Below, in pieces: positions 12,300 through 23,049 of a DNA stretch of 64,000 nt. A program made the position numbers and the translations under genes. This DNA comes from Microcebus murinus (lineage: Eukaryota; Chordata; Mammalia; Primates; Cheirogaleidae). Below the pieces are notes generated by a model. The model ran no database searches. It was given only the letters and a program-made list of their open reading frames with translations, and had not been told where the DNA came from. The stretch lies in assembly GCF_040939455.1 (NCBI RefSeq), contig NC_134109.1, positions 36,535,501 through 36,599,500 on the forward strand, given 5' to 3'. The stretch's first letter is position 1, and the number at the start of each line of letters is the position of its first letter.

Positions 12300-12480
12300 C
12301 TAAATACTGTCATTTTAACCTTTCCAATAATCCTATAAAATGGAGAGGACTATTATTCTCCTCATTTTACAGTGAGGAATTATACATCTGAGATTGTAAG
12401 TGATTTACTTGCCTAGATCATAGAGGAAGTCAGTTGAAGAGGCAAGTCTCAAGCCTAGCTCTTCTGACTCAAGACAGTGT
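12300..12480 (-). repeat. MIR SINE, antisense
   Basis: Antisense MIR order: CCAATAATCCTATAAAATGG, then CTCCTCATTTTACAGTGAGG, then GATTTACTTGCCTAGATCAT, then CTAGCTCTTCTGACTC. Confidence 0.75.
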
Positions 12481-12925
12481 TCACTTCGTCAGGGTGTACT
12501 GTATACATTTATAATAGCTCATCACTCTTTATTCAGTGTTTACTTTGCTCCCAGCACTATGATAGTGGAATCAAAAAAAAAAAAAAAAAAAAGATAAGAC
12601 CAGGTTGAGTCCTTGCCTCTAACAGATAGCAGCATTGTTTGTTGGCAAAGCTATCGACTGGCAATCAGATCTGCCTTCTGGTTCTAATTAGGCCTCTAAC
12701 CACCTGTGCGATTATATTTTATTTGAAAATAACAGAAACTCAACTCAAACCTAAATACATAGGGGAATTGTTTGCTCATGAAATCCAAAGAAGGATTTAC
12801 AATCAAGCACCAAGAAAGGCTGCAGAGGTGGGCCTTCGGAAAAGCTAAAACAAGGAGTCCAAACCTTATTAGGAGTCTTCACAAACCTTGTTTCTGTTGC
12901 TTTCGGTTTAGGAGTTTCACTTTCT

Positions 12926-13224
12926 TTCTTCTTTTTTTTTTGAGACAGAGTCTCACTTTTGTTGCCCAGGCTAGAGTGAGTGCTGTGGCATCAGCCTAGC
13001 TCACAGCAACCTCAACCTCCTGGGCTCAAGCAGTCCTGCTGCCTCAGCCTCCCAAGTAGCTAGGACTACAGGCATGCGCCACCATGCCCGGCTAATTTTT
13101 TCTATATATATTAGTTGGCCAATTAATTTCTTTCTATTTATAGTAGAGACGGGGGTCTCACTCTTGTTCAGGCTGGTTTCGAACTCCTGACCTCGAGCAA
13201 TCTGCCCACCTCGGCCTCCCAGAG
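12926..13224 (-). repeat. lemur-type Alu, antisense, 5'-truncated insertion
   Basis: A T-rich head at about 12926-12941 leads to a right arm, lemur linker and left arm. The copy stops at CGGCCTCCCAGAG, so it lacks about the first 35-40 bases of Alu. A perfect 17-bp duplication (TAGGAGTTTCACTTTCT) lies at 12909-12925 and 13225-13241. The truncation therefore happened at insertion and is not later loss. Confidence 0.93.
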
Positions 13225-13241
13225 TAGGAGTTTCACTTTCT

Positions 13242-13845
13242 CTCACTACTAACCAGCTCTCTTTAATGGCAGGAAATATATCTACTATGTTACTGAGTTT
13301 AGACCTAAAGCTTTAACCATTGGAGGGAGATCACCCTAACCTCTCTCACTGTCCTAAAGTAAAACATTCTCAGGGAACCTACTCCCAGGCCCAGCAGAAG
13401 ATGGGTGTCGAAACCCGTGGATTGCCAGAGGAATCAATTCCCCAGAGTTCTAGCAAGATAATTCCAGGTGTCCATTTTCTCAGGTACTTTATGAAAGATA
13501 TAAACCTTAAATATGCGGTATGATATAAATAGATGGACAGAAAGCCAGTGTTCCGGGTAGGGGAAGGAGGGTTTGAGTTATGACATAGGTAGTCTATGGA
13601 TGAAAAACAAGCCTGACTGGAGGACAAGGCTGTGTCCTTGTTCCCACAGAAATAAGATTGAAATGCTTAGGTAGGAAGTGATTATGATGGACTGAAAAGC
13701 TAAACATACAATTTGTTCTAGTTGAAGCAGCCATTATACGTTTCTTATGTAGACTCAACTGTGACTTCTGAAACCCTACTTTATAACATAAGCAAATAAA
13801 TAAATCCTTAACCACTTTCTAGAATACTCTTTCCTTTGTTCCCTC
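13242..13845. other. unassigned intergenic sequence
   Basis: No gene or recognised repeat. Confidence 0.4.
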
Positions 13846-14141
13846 CTTTTTTAGACAAGGTCTTGCTCTGTCACCCAGGCTGGAGTGCAGTGGCATGCTT
13901 ATAGCTCACTGCAGCCTTGAGTTCAGGAGTTGGCTCAATCCTCTTGCCTCAGCCTCTCAAGTAGCTAGGACCACAGGTGTACACCACCATGCCTGGCTAA
14001 TTTTTTTTATCTTTTTAATTTGTTGTGGAAATATGGTCTTGCTGTGTTGCCCAGGCTGGTCTCGAACTCCTGACCTCAAGCAATCCTCCCAAGTTGGCTT
14101 CCCAAAGTGCTGTTATTATAGGCACAAGCCACAATGCCCAG
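13846..14141 (-). repeat. AluJ-type dimer, antisense
   Basis: AGACAAGGTCTTGCTCTGTC through ACAATGCCCAGC, with the classic short T-rich linker and no lemur insertion. CTCTTTC-type sequence on both flanks looks like a decayed target-site duplication. Confidence 0.87.
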
Positions 14142-14389
14142 CTCTTTCTTTGTCTTAACTGAACTTGGGTTAGGGCTGTGATAGTGAGAACAAAGAAGAA
14201 TGTGTGAGAGAATTCAGAGGAAGAAAACTCAAAAGACAGCACCCAATCTCATCTGGGAGCCTAGAAGAAGGACAGCACGCTCAATGACTATTTGGACATC
14301 AGCCATCTTGAAAGTGGGAGCGGTATCTTACTAACATCGCATCTTCAAGAACCAGTTAGTGCTTCATTTACCAGATGAACAAACTGAAT

Positions 14390-14458
14390 GACTCTCATAA
14401 AATGAGAAAATTAAGAAGATGGCCTCTAAGCCCTCTCCACCTCTATAATTCTATGAAT
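14390..14458 (+). repeat. MIR 3' end fragment
   Basis: CTCATAAAATGAGAAAATTA followed by CACCTCTATAATTCTATGAA matches the end of MIR-type SINEs. Confidence 0.5.
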
Positions 14459-14534
14459 CCATTCCTAATCCTGATCTTAAAGTCTTCAAATTTGATATGC
14501 CTCATCTAATTATTTTTAAAAAACAAGACTTTAG

Positions 14535-14672
14535 AGGGCAAGCACACTGGCTGACATCTGGTAAACCTAGCACTTGGGGATGCTGAGGTAGGAGAATCAC
14601 TTGAGGCCAGGAGTTCAAGACCAGTCTGATCAACATAGCAAGACCTACTTGCTACAAAAAAAAAAAAAAAAT
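14535..14672 (+). repeat. FLAM-type Alu monomer
   Basis: A single left arm (AACCTAGCACTTGGGGATGC, GAGGCCAGGAGTTCAAGACC, CAACATAGCAAGACC) ending in an A-rich tail (TACAAAAAAAAAA). Confidence 0.78.
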
Positions 14673-14828
14673 TACAGAAAAATAAAACTGAATGCAAATA
14701 GTCTATATGGTAAAGAAAGAATTCCATGGTTATCTCACCCTATGTGGGCTAGAAGTGAGTAAAAGACCATTTATTGCCATTAATTTATTTTGGTCCACTT
14801 TTGTTTGTTGCCTGGTATACTCTTAGAC

Positions 14829-15026
14829 CAGGAGTCCTCAATGTATAGTGAGTTGTATAATTATTCCGTTATATTACAATGTAATAATAATAGAAATGAA
14901 GTGCATAATAAATATAATATGCTTGAATCATCCCCAAACCATCCCTTCCCCACCCCACCCCCATCCGTGGAAAAAAATGTCTTCTATGAAAATGGTCCGT
15001 GGTGACAAAAAGGTTGGGGACCATTG
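14829..15026 (+). mobile_element. hAT-Charlie MITE (MER1-like) with perfect TSD
   Basis: A non-autonomous DNA transposon of about 198 bp. The terminal inverted repeats are CAGGAGTCCTCAAT on the left and TTGGGGACCATTG on the right. An exact 8-bp duplication (TCTTAGAC) lies at 14821-14828 and 15027-15034; 8 bp is the hallmark of hAT insertions. The interior (ATCCGTGGAAAAAAATGTCT, then GTGACAAAAAGGTTGGGGAC) matches my recollection of the MER1/Charlie3 group. It encodes nothing and would have depended on an autonomous Charlie transposase. Confidence 0.85.
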
Positions 15027-15034
15027 TCTTAGAC

Positions 15035-16437
15035 TATTTTGCTGTAGAGTTTTTCTCTTAGAACCTTACTTTGGAAGAAGGTGATTCAAAGGTTGGGGCA
15101 TAAAAAACTGAGAAGATAGAAAATTCATTAATGATAAAAATTTTATCTATATTAATCACACATTTTTGTTTGCATTTGTGCTATGACAGACAGAATTCAG
15201 AGGAAATTGTATTTTTGAGAAATATAATAAAACTAATAAAAGATGAAGGATAAAATCATTAGATATATAAATAAAATTTAATAAACATAGATTTACTCTT
15301 TCAAAAGTAACATTCATAATGATTATTGACACGTATAATGTGCTATATCAACATGTCAAAAATATTCTAGTAATAGTAACAATTTATGGTAATAGTTTGC
15401 GATATATACATTTTGTAGTTTAACAAACAAGAAATTAACTTAAGAAATTAAGTTGGGTTCCAGATAGGCAAAAGAAAGTAAATGATAATAAATATTCAGT
15501 TTTAAATGACTATTATAATTTTCATAAGTAAAATAGTTTTGAACATAAATTACTTAGGTGTATTTCTAAAGATAAAGTTCTTTGAGCTTACTGTAAAAGT
15601 AGTTGAATCAATGATTTACCTCAATTCAATATGATAAATTATAAACTTAACTTGTCAAAGGTAAAATGTCCAAGGCTAAGACTGTATATTTTGTTTCCCT
15701 ACTACTTTTATGAAAGTTCCATTAGAAATGAGGCAATATTTTACTTTTATAGAACATCTCATAAAGATTTTAATACTACCTAAAGTTAAACTGAAATACA
15801 GAGAAAGATATAACAACATTATGAAGCATGGATTAAGATACAGATCTCATATCTATTGTAGGTATTCTTATTTGGTTTTGCAGGCAAGACACTGAATCTC
15901 ACCCAGGTAGTATATCCTTACTTGGTAGCTATATATATATATTTTTAAATTTATACTGTATGATAAAAATGCTTGCCATAGAATGTTTATATTTGAATCT
16001 TTTGATATAGTTAAATTTCTATTAAGTTTTAAGATATTCTATTATAAAAAGTTCAGAGTGAATGTAAATAGAAACCACCAGAACCACTTTTGTTTTCACC
16101 ATGACTCTTTGGTATGTAGCTAAGACATTGTCCTTATCATTAACAAGAATTTATTATACCAGCAGGACAGTGTCAGCCCTTCATTTTCCCTCTTTAGTGC
16201 AGTCATAGGCCAAATTCCCATTTCACCATCATCTTTGCTCTCAGTAATGTTAAAGAGAATAATATTGCATTCTGACAAAATATACCAATGCTAAAGAAGT
16301 CATGATTTAGTCTTGGAATAGAAAGATCACCTTCTACTTGGTTTTATGTACCTTCTTCTTTCTGGGCCATCTTTGGGCTACATGGTCCCCAGAATTGAAA
16401 TTTCTTGGATAAATCTGAATAATTTCAACCCCCCATC
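15035..16437. other. repeat-poor, AT-rich intergenic stretch
   Basis: 1.4 kb with no recognised repeat apart from a short (AT)n at about 15931-15942. No coding frame of interest. Confidence 0.45.
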
Positions 16438-16583
16438 TTTTTTTTTTTTTTTTTTTTTTTGTAGCAACAAGGTCTCACTTGCTATATTTCCCAGGCTGGT
16501 TTTGAACTCCTGGGCTCAAGGGATTCTCCTGCCTTAGCCTCCCCAAGAGCTAGGACTGCAGGTGTGAGCCACCATGCCTGGCC
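16438..16583 (-). repeat. FLAM-type Alu monomer, antisense
   Basis: A T23 head followed by AAGGTCTCACTTGCTATATT and ending GCCACCATGCCTGGCC. One arm only. Confidence 0.82.
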
Positions 16584-17003
16584 AGAATAATTCCCTTGTA
16601 AACAAATTATTTTGACAGGAAAGCATGTGTACACTCTTCGCCCAAAGGTTGTTGCCCCCTTTCTTTCTATAAACCAAGTTGTTTCTTGTTTTCAGATGCC
16701 AACTTAACCATCTACTTCACAGAACCATTCATAGATAATCCAGGGCTACCTCTGTCTACTCCACGTAGTGATTACTTTATGTCTCATTTCTTAGAGCTGT
16801 TTACTATGCCTGGCTTTACATCTTCTTTGAATACAGGTGTACCTTTTTCTCATGTTTTGTTAAAACTAGATTGTTAATGCCTCAATATTAGGCACACAAG
16901 CTGTTCCAAGTAGGGATGGCTTAGTATTTACAGACCTATTAATTCCAAATGAAACACTTTAATTTTTTCCGAGTTCCAAAATCTCATTCAAATCTATATC
17001 TCC
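16584..17003. other. unassigned intergenic sequence
   Basis: No gene or recognised repeat. The downstream L2 may extend into this interval. Confidence 0.35.
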
Positions 17004-17004
17004 T

Positions 17005-17570
17005 TCCTTCCCACTCTCAACCTGATTCTAGTTCAGGCCCTCATTCTCTCTCACCTGATTACTGCAGTAATTTTCTAATTATTTACCTAGCCTTCGGTCT
17101 CTGACCTCTGGCAATTTATCTTTAATTTCCTTCCCTGTTATCTTTCTAAAGCAGTTCTGATGGCATCACTCCCTAGACTTCCATGACTCCCACTGGGTAC
17201 AAAATAAAATCCCTAGCTTGGCATTCAAGGCTTTACAACCTGGTTGTAAAGGCACCCCTTTTCCAGTCACCCTTGCTTCTTATTCTATGAGCTGTTTACC
17301 AAAAACATCTTTGTACGTTCTTATCCCCTTTGTTCATTTTCTCTTCCTAAGATGGGCTTCTTCACGTATTTGTATCTTGCTCTTTAATTATTCAGCTAAA
17401 CAGGATCACCTCTTAACACCTTCCTTGCTGCCCCTGGTCAAATGTTTTCCTTCTCCTTTCCAGGGCATGCTGTTTATGTATCAATTTTACACTTGCCATC
17501 TGCCCTATACTCCAGAGGTCTATCTCTATCTCCCCTTTATACTATGAGCAACCTGAGGGTATGGACAATG
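17005..17570 (+). repeat. L2 LINE fragment
   Basis: Old L2 sequence in sense orientation. Diagnostic blocks include TGATGGCATCACTCCCTAGA, CCACTGGGTACAAAATAAAA, GCATTCAAGGCTTTACAACC and GCCCCTGGTCAAATGTTTTC, in the order seen in L2 upstream of its 3' tail. The 109-codon frame inside it is a remnant and not a gene. Confidence 0.7.
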
Positions 17571-18100
17571 ATTTATTCCTCTTTTTATGATCACAGTTTA
17601 GCAAGTGGAGAGAAAGGAGAGACCTTCCCTGGGAAATATTATAAAAATATTTCTAATGACTTAAGGGCATGGGAAATTTTTCAGCCTGTTTCTTAGAAGT
17701 AGTTCAAATCGTTTATAGACATTCACCTTACCTGAAACAACTTCCTGGAATTAGAGTTCAGAGACCTTGTAATATGAACTGTTCTATTAAGAAGTCAAGT
17801 TTGTAACTTGTTAGGCAGGGAAGTTTGGCCTCTAAAGGTCAACCCTATCAAACTCACAAACCTACATACTGCATTCAGCCATTAATTACATTTCTTCTGT
17901 GCAAGCTCCCTTAGCGATCAGAATTTCCTAAAAGGAAATCTTACACGGAAGCCAGGAACACCTGTGCTCTCTTAACGTTTGCCAAAGTATCTGACGAATG
18001 ACACACTTTGAATTTGTCGGTGATTGAGTTTTCTTTCGTAGGCCACAGTTGTTAATTTTACTGATTACATATCCGGGTCCTGTGCTGGGGTCCCCATCCA
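17571..18100. other. unassigned sequence just upstream of the CpG island
   Basis: No recognised repeat. GC content rises toward 18.1 kb. Distal promoter elements of SGPP1 may lie here, but none is distinct enough to name. Confidence 0.4.
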
Positions 18101-18347
18101 GTCTCACCGCCACTGGTCACTCGGCACGTGGCCTTCCGGACATCCATCGTCCGGGACAGCTCTGTAATTACATGTCCATTACTGGAGTCGGCGATTCCGG
18201 CGCGCGGTGGTTACCCCGCCGGCATCCACCCTTCGCCACTTGGCTCTGCGCCAGTAGGATGTCCGGCCGCCAGGTCGCGGCCTCTCCGAGCCAGTGTCCC
18301 GCAGGGCGAATCCGGCAACGCTCGTCTGCGGGGAGCGGGGGCTGAGG

Positions 18348-18356
18348 ATGGAGTAG
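18348..18356 (+). other. minimal upstream ORF (ATG-GAG-TAG)
   Basis: A two-codon frame, ATG GAG TAG, in the same frame as the SGPP1 start and 408 bases before it. It matters only if transcription starts upstream of 18348. Its TAG is the last in-frame stop before the SGPP1 ATG, and no other ATG occurs in any + frame between it and 18756. Confidence 0.35.
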
Positions 18357-18514
18357 AGGGCCACGCCGCGTCCCGCTAGCCGAGCACCGCACCGCCTGGC
18401 GGGGGTGCTAGCGGGAACCTCGCAGCCGCCGCCCGCGGAGCCCCAGCGCCCAGGCGCCGCCGGGTGCGTTCGGGGTTGGCCCGGCGCGGCCCGGCCCCTC
18501 TCGGAGCCGCGGCG

Positions 18515-18589
18515 GGGGCGGGGCGCGGCGCGCGCGCGGGCGCGTGGAGGCAGCGGGCGGGGGCGGGGCGCGCGCGCCGGGGGCGGGGC
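18515..18589 (+). promoter_or_regulatory. SGPP1: cluster of three GC boxes (likely Sp1/KLF), core promoter
   Basis: Three exact copies of GGGGCGGGGC lie at 18515-18524, 18560-18569 and 18580-18589. The last two are 20 bp apart, about two helical turns. I see no TATA box nearby. A TATA-less, GC-box promoter with transcription starting a short way downstream (roughly 18600-18700) is the simplest reading; the actual start site is not determined. Confidence 0.65.
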
Positions 18590-18755
18590 GCGCGGGGCGA
18601 GGGCGCGCGGCGGCCGCTACGGCCTGTGGCGCCGTCACCCGTCAGACTCCCGCGGCTCGAGGGAGGCGCAGCTGCTGCTGCCGCTGGCCAGGCGCGCGGG
18701 GACGGTTCGAGGCTGCGCCGGGGGTCGGCCTGCCCTCCTGGCGGGTCCCACTACC

Positions 18756-19439
18756 ATGTCGCTGAGGCAGCGCCTGGCCCAGCTGGCTGGCCGTCTGCAG
18801 GAGCCGCAGAAAGTGGCGCGTTTCCAGCGGCTGTGCGGGGTGGAAGCGCTGCCGAGCCGCTCTGCCGACCCGAGGGAGGATGAGGAGGCGGAGGCGCCCT
18901 TAGCCGGAGACCCCCGGCGGCGAGGGCGGCAGGCAGGGCCGTCCGGGGTCCCGCAGCCGCCCGGGAGCGACCGCAATCAGTGCGCGGCCAAGCCGGACGG
19001 CGGCGGCGCCCCCAACGGCGTGCGGAACGGGCTGGCCGCCGAGCTGGGCCCGGCCTCGCCGCGGCGCGCGGGCGCCCTGCGCCGCAACTCGCTGACGGGC
19101 GAGGAGGGCGAGCTGGCCTGCGTGAACAACTGGCCGCTCTACTACCTGTTCTGCTTCGGCACGGAGCTGGGCAACGAACTCTTTTACATCACGTTCTTCC
19201 CCTTCTGGATCTGGAACCTGGACCCCCTGGTGGGCCGGAGGCTCGTGGTCATCTGGGTGCTGGTCATGTACCTGGGCCAGTGCACCAAGGACATTATCCG
19301 CTGGCCGCGGCCCGCGTCGCCGCCGGTGGTCAAGTTGGAGGTCTTCTACAACTCCGAGTACAGCATGCCCTCCACCCATGCCATGTCTGGCACCGCCATC
19401 CCCATTTCTATGGTCCTCCTCACCTATGGCCGCTGGCAG
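18756..19439 (+). CDS. SGPP1: SGPP1 coding exon 1: sphingosine-1-phosphate phosphatase 1, residues 1-228
   Basis: SGPP1 is an endoplasmic-reticulum integral membrane enzyme of the PAP2 / lipid phosphate phosphatase superfamily. It dephosphorylates sphingosine-1-phosphate (and dihydro-S1P) to sphingosine, feeding the salvage route to ceramide and opposing sphingosine kinase. This exon encodes a hydrophilic Gly/Pro/Arg-rich N-terminus of about 125 residues, with RRNS at 109-112 as a possible basophilic-kinase site. Membrane segments follow near 127-150 and 161-176. Catalytic motif C1 is K178-x6-R185-P186, and motif C2 is P205-S206-T207-H208. The start ATG (18756) has A at -3 and begins [10 protein letters not shown], as I recall for mammalian SGPP1. 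The exon ends CGC TGG CAG, then the donor GTAAGA. The frame stays open upstream to a TAG at 18354 but contains no in-frame ATG there. The paralogue SGPP2 is less likely given this N-terminus. Confidence 0.97.
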
Positions 19440-19592
19440 GTAAGATTCCCTCTGCTCGCCCTGCTTAGCCTGGGTGCAGTTAAAGAACTCGGAGTTCTCT
19501 TTGCCCCGTACAGTTATTTTAATTTGACCATTCCCCTCCAAAACCCCGCTTTCCACAGGTTTTCAGAGTATCCTCAAACGGGCCCTTTCTAG

Positions 19593-21740
19593 GTTTAAAA
19601 AAATTAAGTAATGGGGGAAACTTAGAGACTTGAACCATCAAGTTCTATTTTAATGGCAATGCCTTTCTTAGGAACCCAAAGGAAACACTTTTCACGGAGT
19701 AATACATTGTCATTGGGCTTTGAGTTTTTGAATTGCTTTTAATTCTTGTGATGCACAGTGGAAGTTGATTTTCGTTATTATGAATCGTTAGGTAACCAAT
19801 ACCCAGTTTCAATGTAAAGTATGGTGCCTTCCCTAAAACGGATTCTGTTTCAGACGTAGGTATTAGGTAAAGTCATTAGCTTTACTGTACGAGTGTTTAC
19901 AAAATCTTAGTGTAATTCCAAAACAAACATGCCAGTTCCAAGCAAAGAAAGAATTTTCAGCGAACTCCACCCTTTAATGGAAGTTAATGGAGCACAGTCT
20001 TAAGAGGTGTGGTTACTAATTTGCTGATATACACAAAGTTTAATTATCTTCTGGATCATTGATCTGCAAGTATCAGTTAAGCTACAACAGTGTTATTGTT
20101 GCATTAACTCTGAAAATTCATGGTTTAAAAGTTATTCTTAAAGAAAGTGTTCTTGATCAGACTGGTGGGTTTATAAAAGTGGGAAATACGACAGCAGGGT
20201 GAGCCTGACCATCAGGGAAGGGTTTTTAATGGCAATTGTTTTTATTTTGCCTACCTCATTGGGCCCTCCAATTTTGAATTCTCCATGGTCCATAAATGTT
20301 ACATAGGTTTAAAAACTAATTATCTTCCTGCATTGATTGTGTAACCTATTTGCAAGAAAAAAAGGGAGAAAAAGAAAAGAAAAACATAAAACCAAATTAT
20401 TTTCCATATAGAAGCAAAATTTATTCTTAGACCTCTGAGATTGCTTATTTGTCTTTTAAACTGTAAGAGATGTGTTAATACTACAGATGAGTCCCTTAAT
20501 TTAAGAATAAAGTATATTCTGTTTTCAGTGGCAGCAAGAAAAAAAAGGAATAAAGTACATAATTATGGAGAATCTAAGGAAACAGACTTCCTCTGTTTTT
20601 TCCCCTTTATTGCACAAAATCATCTTACATTGAGAAATACACATTCCATATAAAACTTCATCACGATAACCTTACTTACCCACATTTGATTGCAGTATAG
20701 ATAAAATCTTATCCCCATGGATACTTCTGTGCAGTGCATCTCTCTTATAATAACATGGAAAATATGTAATGTGCATAGGAAGAATGGCAGGATTAGGAGG
20801 GAAGGGTATCATGGAAGTTTCTTTCTATTTAACCAAAGGAGATATACAGTGATACTCAGACTGTGAAGCAATGCTGCCTGTTTTTAAGATTGTCAGTGAA
20901 CTGTGTTTGGCAAAATATTTACTGGTTAGCTGATGATGTTTCTCTTATTTTCACAAGACATAGGATTCTATAACAATATAGGGCCTTTTATATAATACCT
21001 CAGTAAATAGCTATATTGTATGCTATTAATATTAGCAGTCTAAGAGAAATAGTTATTTTTGCTCTTCATTTATTCAGGACACATGCTAACAGGAAGTTTG
21101 AAAACAGTGTAGCTGAATTTGTTAATGGGATGCAGCTATTAATATTTTAACATTTCAGGATTATTTGAATTATCAAAATAAGCTTACATTATAGTTTTTA
21201 AACAATTTAGTATATTTATTTCAAAGTTTGAGGAACTAGTATCATACAGTTTTAGACTTTGAACTAGACAGGATGTTAGAAATCGCCTAGTTTCAGACTC
21301 ATTATACAGATGTTCAAATTGACCAGTTACATTAGAATTAATCTTGTAATGGTTTAAATTTCTTATTTTACATTTTTCACTCTAAAATTGAACAGACTTC
21401 TTAATTTGCATAATTATTTTTTAGTTATCTGTTTTGAAAGAAAGACTCCCAGTCTATGAAAGTTATATCTTTATAAATGTTTGACTGTAATAATCCAGTG
21501 CAATAACCAAAATGACTTTTTCACCTTTTTACTTTTTTTAAAAGATACTTATATGTTAAAAACAAAAGTACCTTCCTTTGCTTAAGTTGTGTCGGTCCTC
21601 CTCTCTGCCAGTTAGTATTGCACTACTTTGGAGGCTTATATTTCCAGAGTAGGTAATGAAAAACAATGCTAAAGACCAGGAGAAGAATTAAGCAGTCACA
21701 GCCTGGTGTTTTGATTGACAGTCCTGTCTGTCCATCTGCT
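19593..21740. other. repeat-poor start of intron 1
   Basis: More than 2 kb next to exon 1 without any SINE or LINE that I can recognise, in contrast to the rest of the intron. Intronic regulatory sequence is possible, but no specific element is visible. Confidence 0.45.
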
Positions 21741-21744
21741 GTGC

Positions 21745-21962
21745 CTCAGCTGCTTACTCCAGACAGGAATGGTCACTTGTATATGTCTGTGTTGCTCAAA
21801 CATCTCTCGAAACTGAGTTATCTCACATACCATCCCTTTGGCTTGGAATCCTTGCTTCATTCCTCCCTAGCACTTAATGTTCCTACCCTCCTTGAAATTT
21901 GCTCAACATTTACCACCTACATGGAGCCTTTTAAATTAACCCTTTCTGTTTCATTATTCCTC
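21745..21962 (+). repeat. probable L2 fragment
   Basis: TATCTCACATACCATCCCTT, GGCTTGGAATCCTTGCTTCA and the following CTCC-rich blocks are L2-like in sense orientation. It is strongly diverged. Confidence 0.45.
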
Positions 21963-22479
21963 ACTTATTTTTAAAATGACAGTATATGAAAATTACAGGG
22001 GTGGGGGAAGTGTTGATATGCAGATTTCTGCAGCTTACTTCCAGAGATGATGATCCATTAGATAAGTGAAGGGCATTGCATTTTACTGGAGAAAGTTCCC
22101 TGAAAATTAACTCTTTTTGTGTATTTAAATTTTCTGTCCACCAAAGATTAACTTTTGATCCTTAAAATATATTTTATGTTTCTCCAAAATTGTTGTCTCA
22201 GCTGTTTTTGTGATTCCATTCTTTGAATTTTTTTAAGGTATGTTATAATACAAAGAGGATATTGGAATAATATAACTCCAAGCAGTTATTTGAAGAGTTT
22301 TTAAATATATATTTTATGGTGATGTAAGATAGAAAATATTATATTCCTCCAGGGAGTAAATGACTTGAGATCCATTGGCCAGATAATGATTACTGCTCTC
22401 ATATTATTCATTGGAACTTTTTGTAGCCTGAAGTGGGAAAAAATTAGGAAATAAGGAGCATCAGATATTAAAAACATAG
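21963..22479. other. unassigned intronic sequence
   Basis: No recognised repeat or frame. Confidence 0.4.
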
Positions 22480-22493
22480 TCCTGGCCAGGTGC

Positions 22494-22805
22494 GGTGGCT
22501 CACGCCTATAATCTCCTAGCACTCTGGGAGGCCAAGGCGGGCAGATCGCTCAAGGTCAGGAGATCAAAACCAGCCTCAGCAAGAGTGAGACCCCCGTCTC
22601 TACTATAAATAGAAATTAATTGGCCAACTAAAAATATATATAGAAAAAATTAGCCGGGCATGGTGGCACATGCCTGTAGTCCCAGCAATTTGGGAGGCTG
22701 AGCCCAGGAGTTTGAGGTTGCTGCAAGCTAAGCTGACGCCCTTGCACTCTAGCCCGGGCAACAAAGTGAGACTCTGTCTCAAAAATAAATAAATAAATAA
22801 AAAAT
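22494..22805 (+). repeat. lemur-type dimeric Alu
   Basis: GGCCAGGTGCGGTGGCTCAC head, lemur linker, and an (AAAT)n tail. The flanks AAAAACATAGTCCT (22480-22493) and AAAAACATAATCCT (22806-22819) form a 14-bp duplication with one mismatch. The right arm has lost part of its GGCTGAGGCAGGAGGATCGC segment. Confidence 0.93.
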
Positions 22806-23049
22806 AAAAACATAATCCTTTGAAGAAAACTCTAAAATAAGTATAGCATTCCTTTTGCAAGTATGTTTGCATGTTCTTTTCAGAAATAAAAATTTTTGAT
22901 TTTTAAATAATATGACTTATCAGTTCTAAGTATACACTTGATTTAATAATTGTAAGATTTTACATGAATTTCATTTTTAAAAATTTAGTCTTATACTTTA
23001 TAGACACACTTATTACCAACTAATCTTTTATTACATATGCTTTCACTAC

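Larger units (their letters stand above)
18110..19450. promoter_or_regulatory. SGPP1: CpG island covering the SGPP1 promoter and exon 1
   Basis: There is an abrupt change from AT-rich intergenic DNA to very GC-rich, CpG-dense sequence. The densest part is 18480-18720, where long CGCGCG and GGGGCGGGGC runs occur. It holds an E-box CACGTG at 18125-18130, an ETS-like CTTCCGGA at about 18133-18140, three GC boxes, and the whole first coding exon. The composition falls back to AT-rich soon after the exon 1 splice donor. Such islands normally mark constitutive, unmethylated promoters; activity here is inferred. Confidence 0.9.

Noticed and set aside
17218..17547. 109-codon frame on the + strand
   Set aside because: It lies entirely inside an L2 fragment. 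It resembles no host protein and has no conserved start.
18405..18755. Apparent N-terminal extension of SGPP1 beginning with 'M' at 18405
   Set aside because: The codon there is GTG, not ATG, and the region lies in the GC-rich leader. The annotated start is therefore ATG at 18756. The open frame is kept only as a finding.
18408..19556. Long open frames on the - strand and in other frames across the CpG island
   Set aside because: Stop codons are rare in such GC-rich DNA. These frames are antisense or out-of-frame shadows of SGPP1 exon 1, with no recognisable domains.
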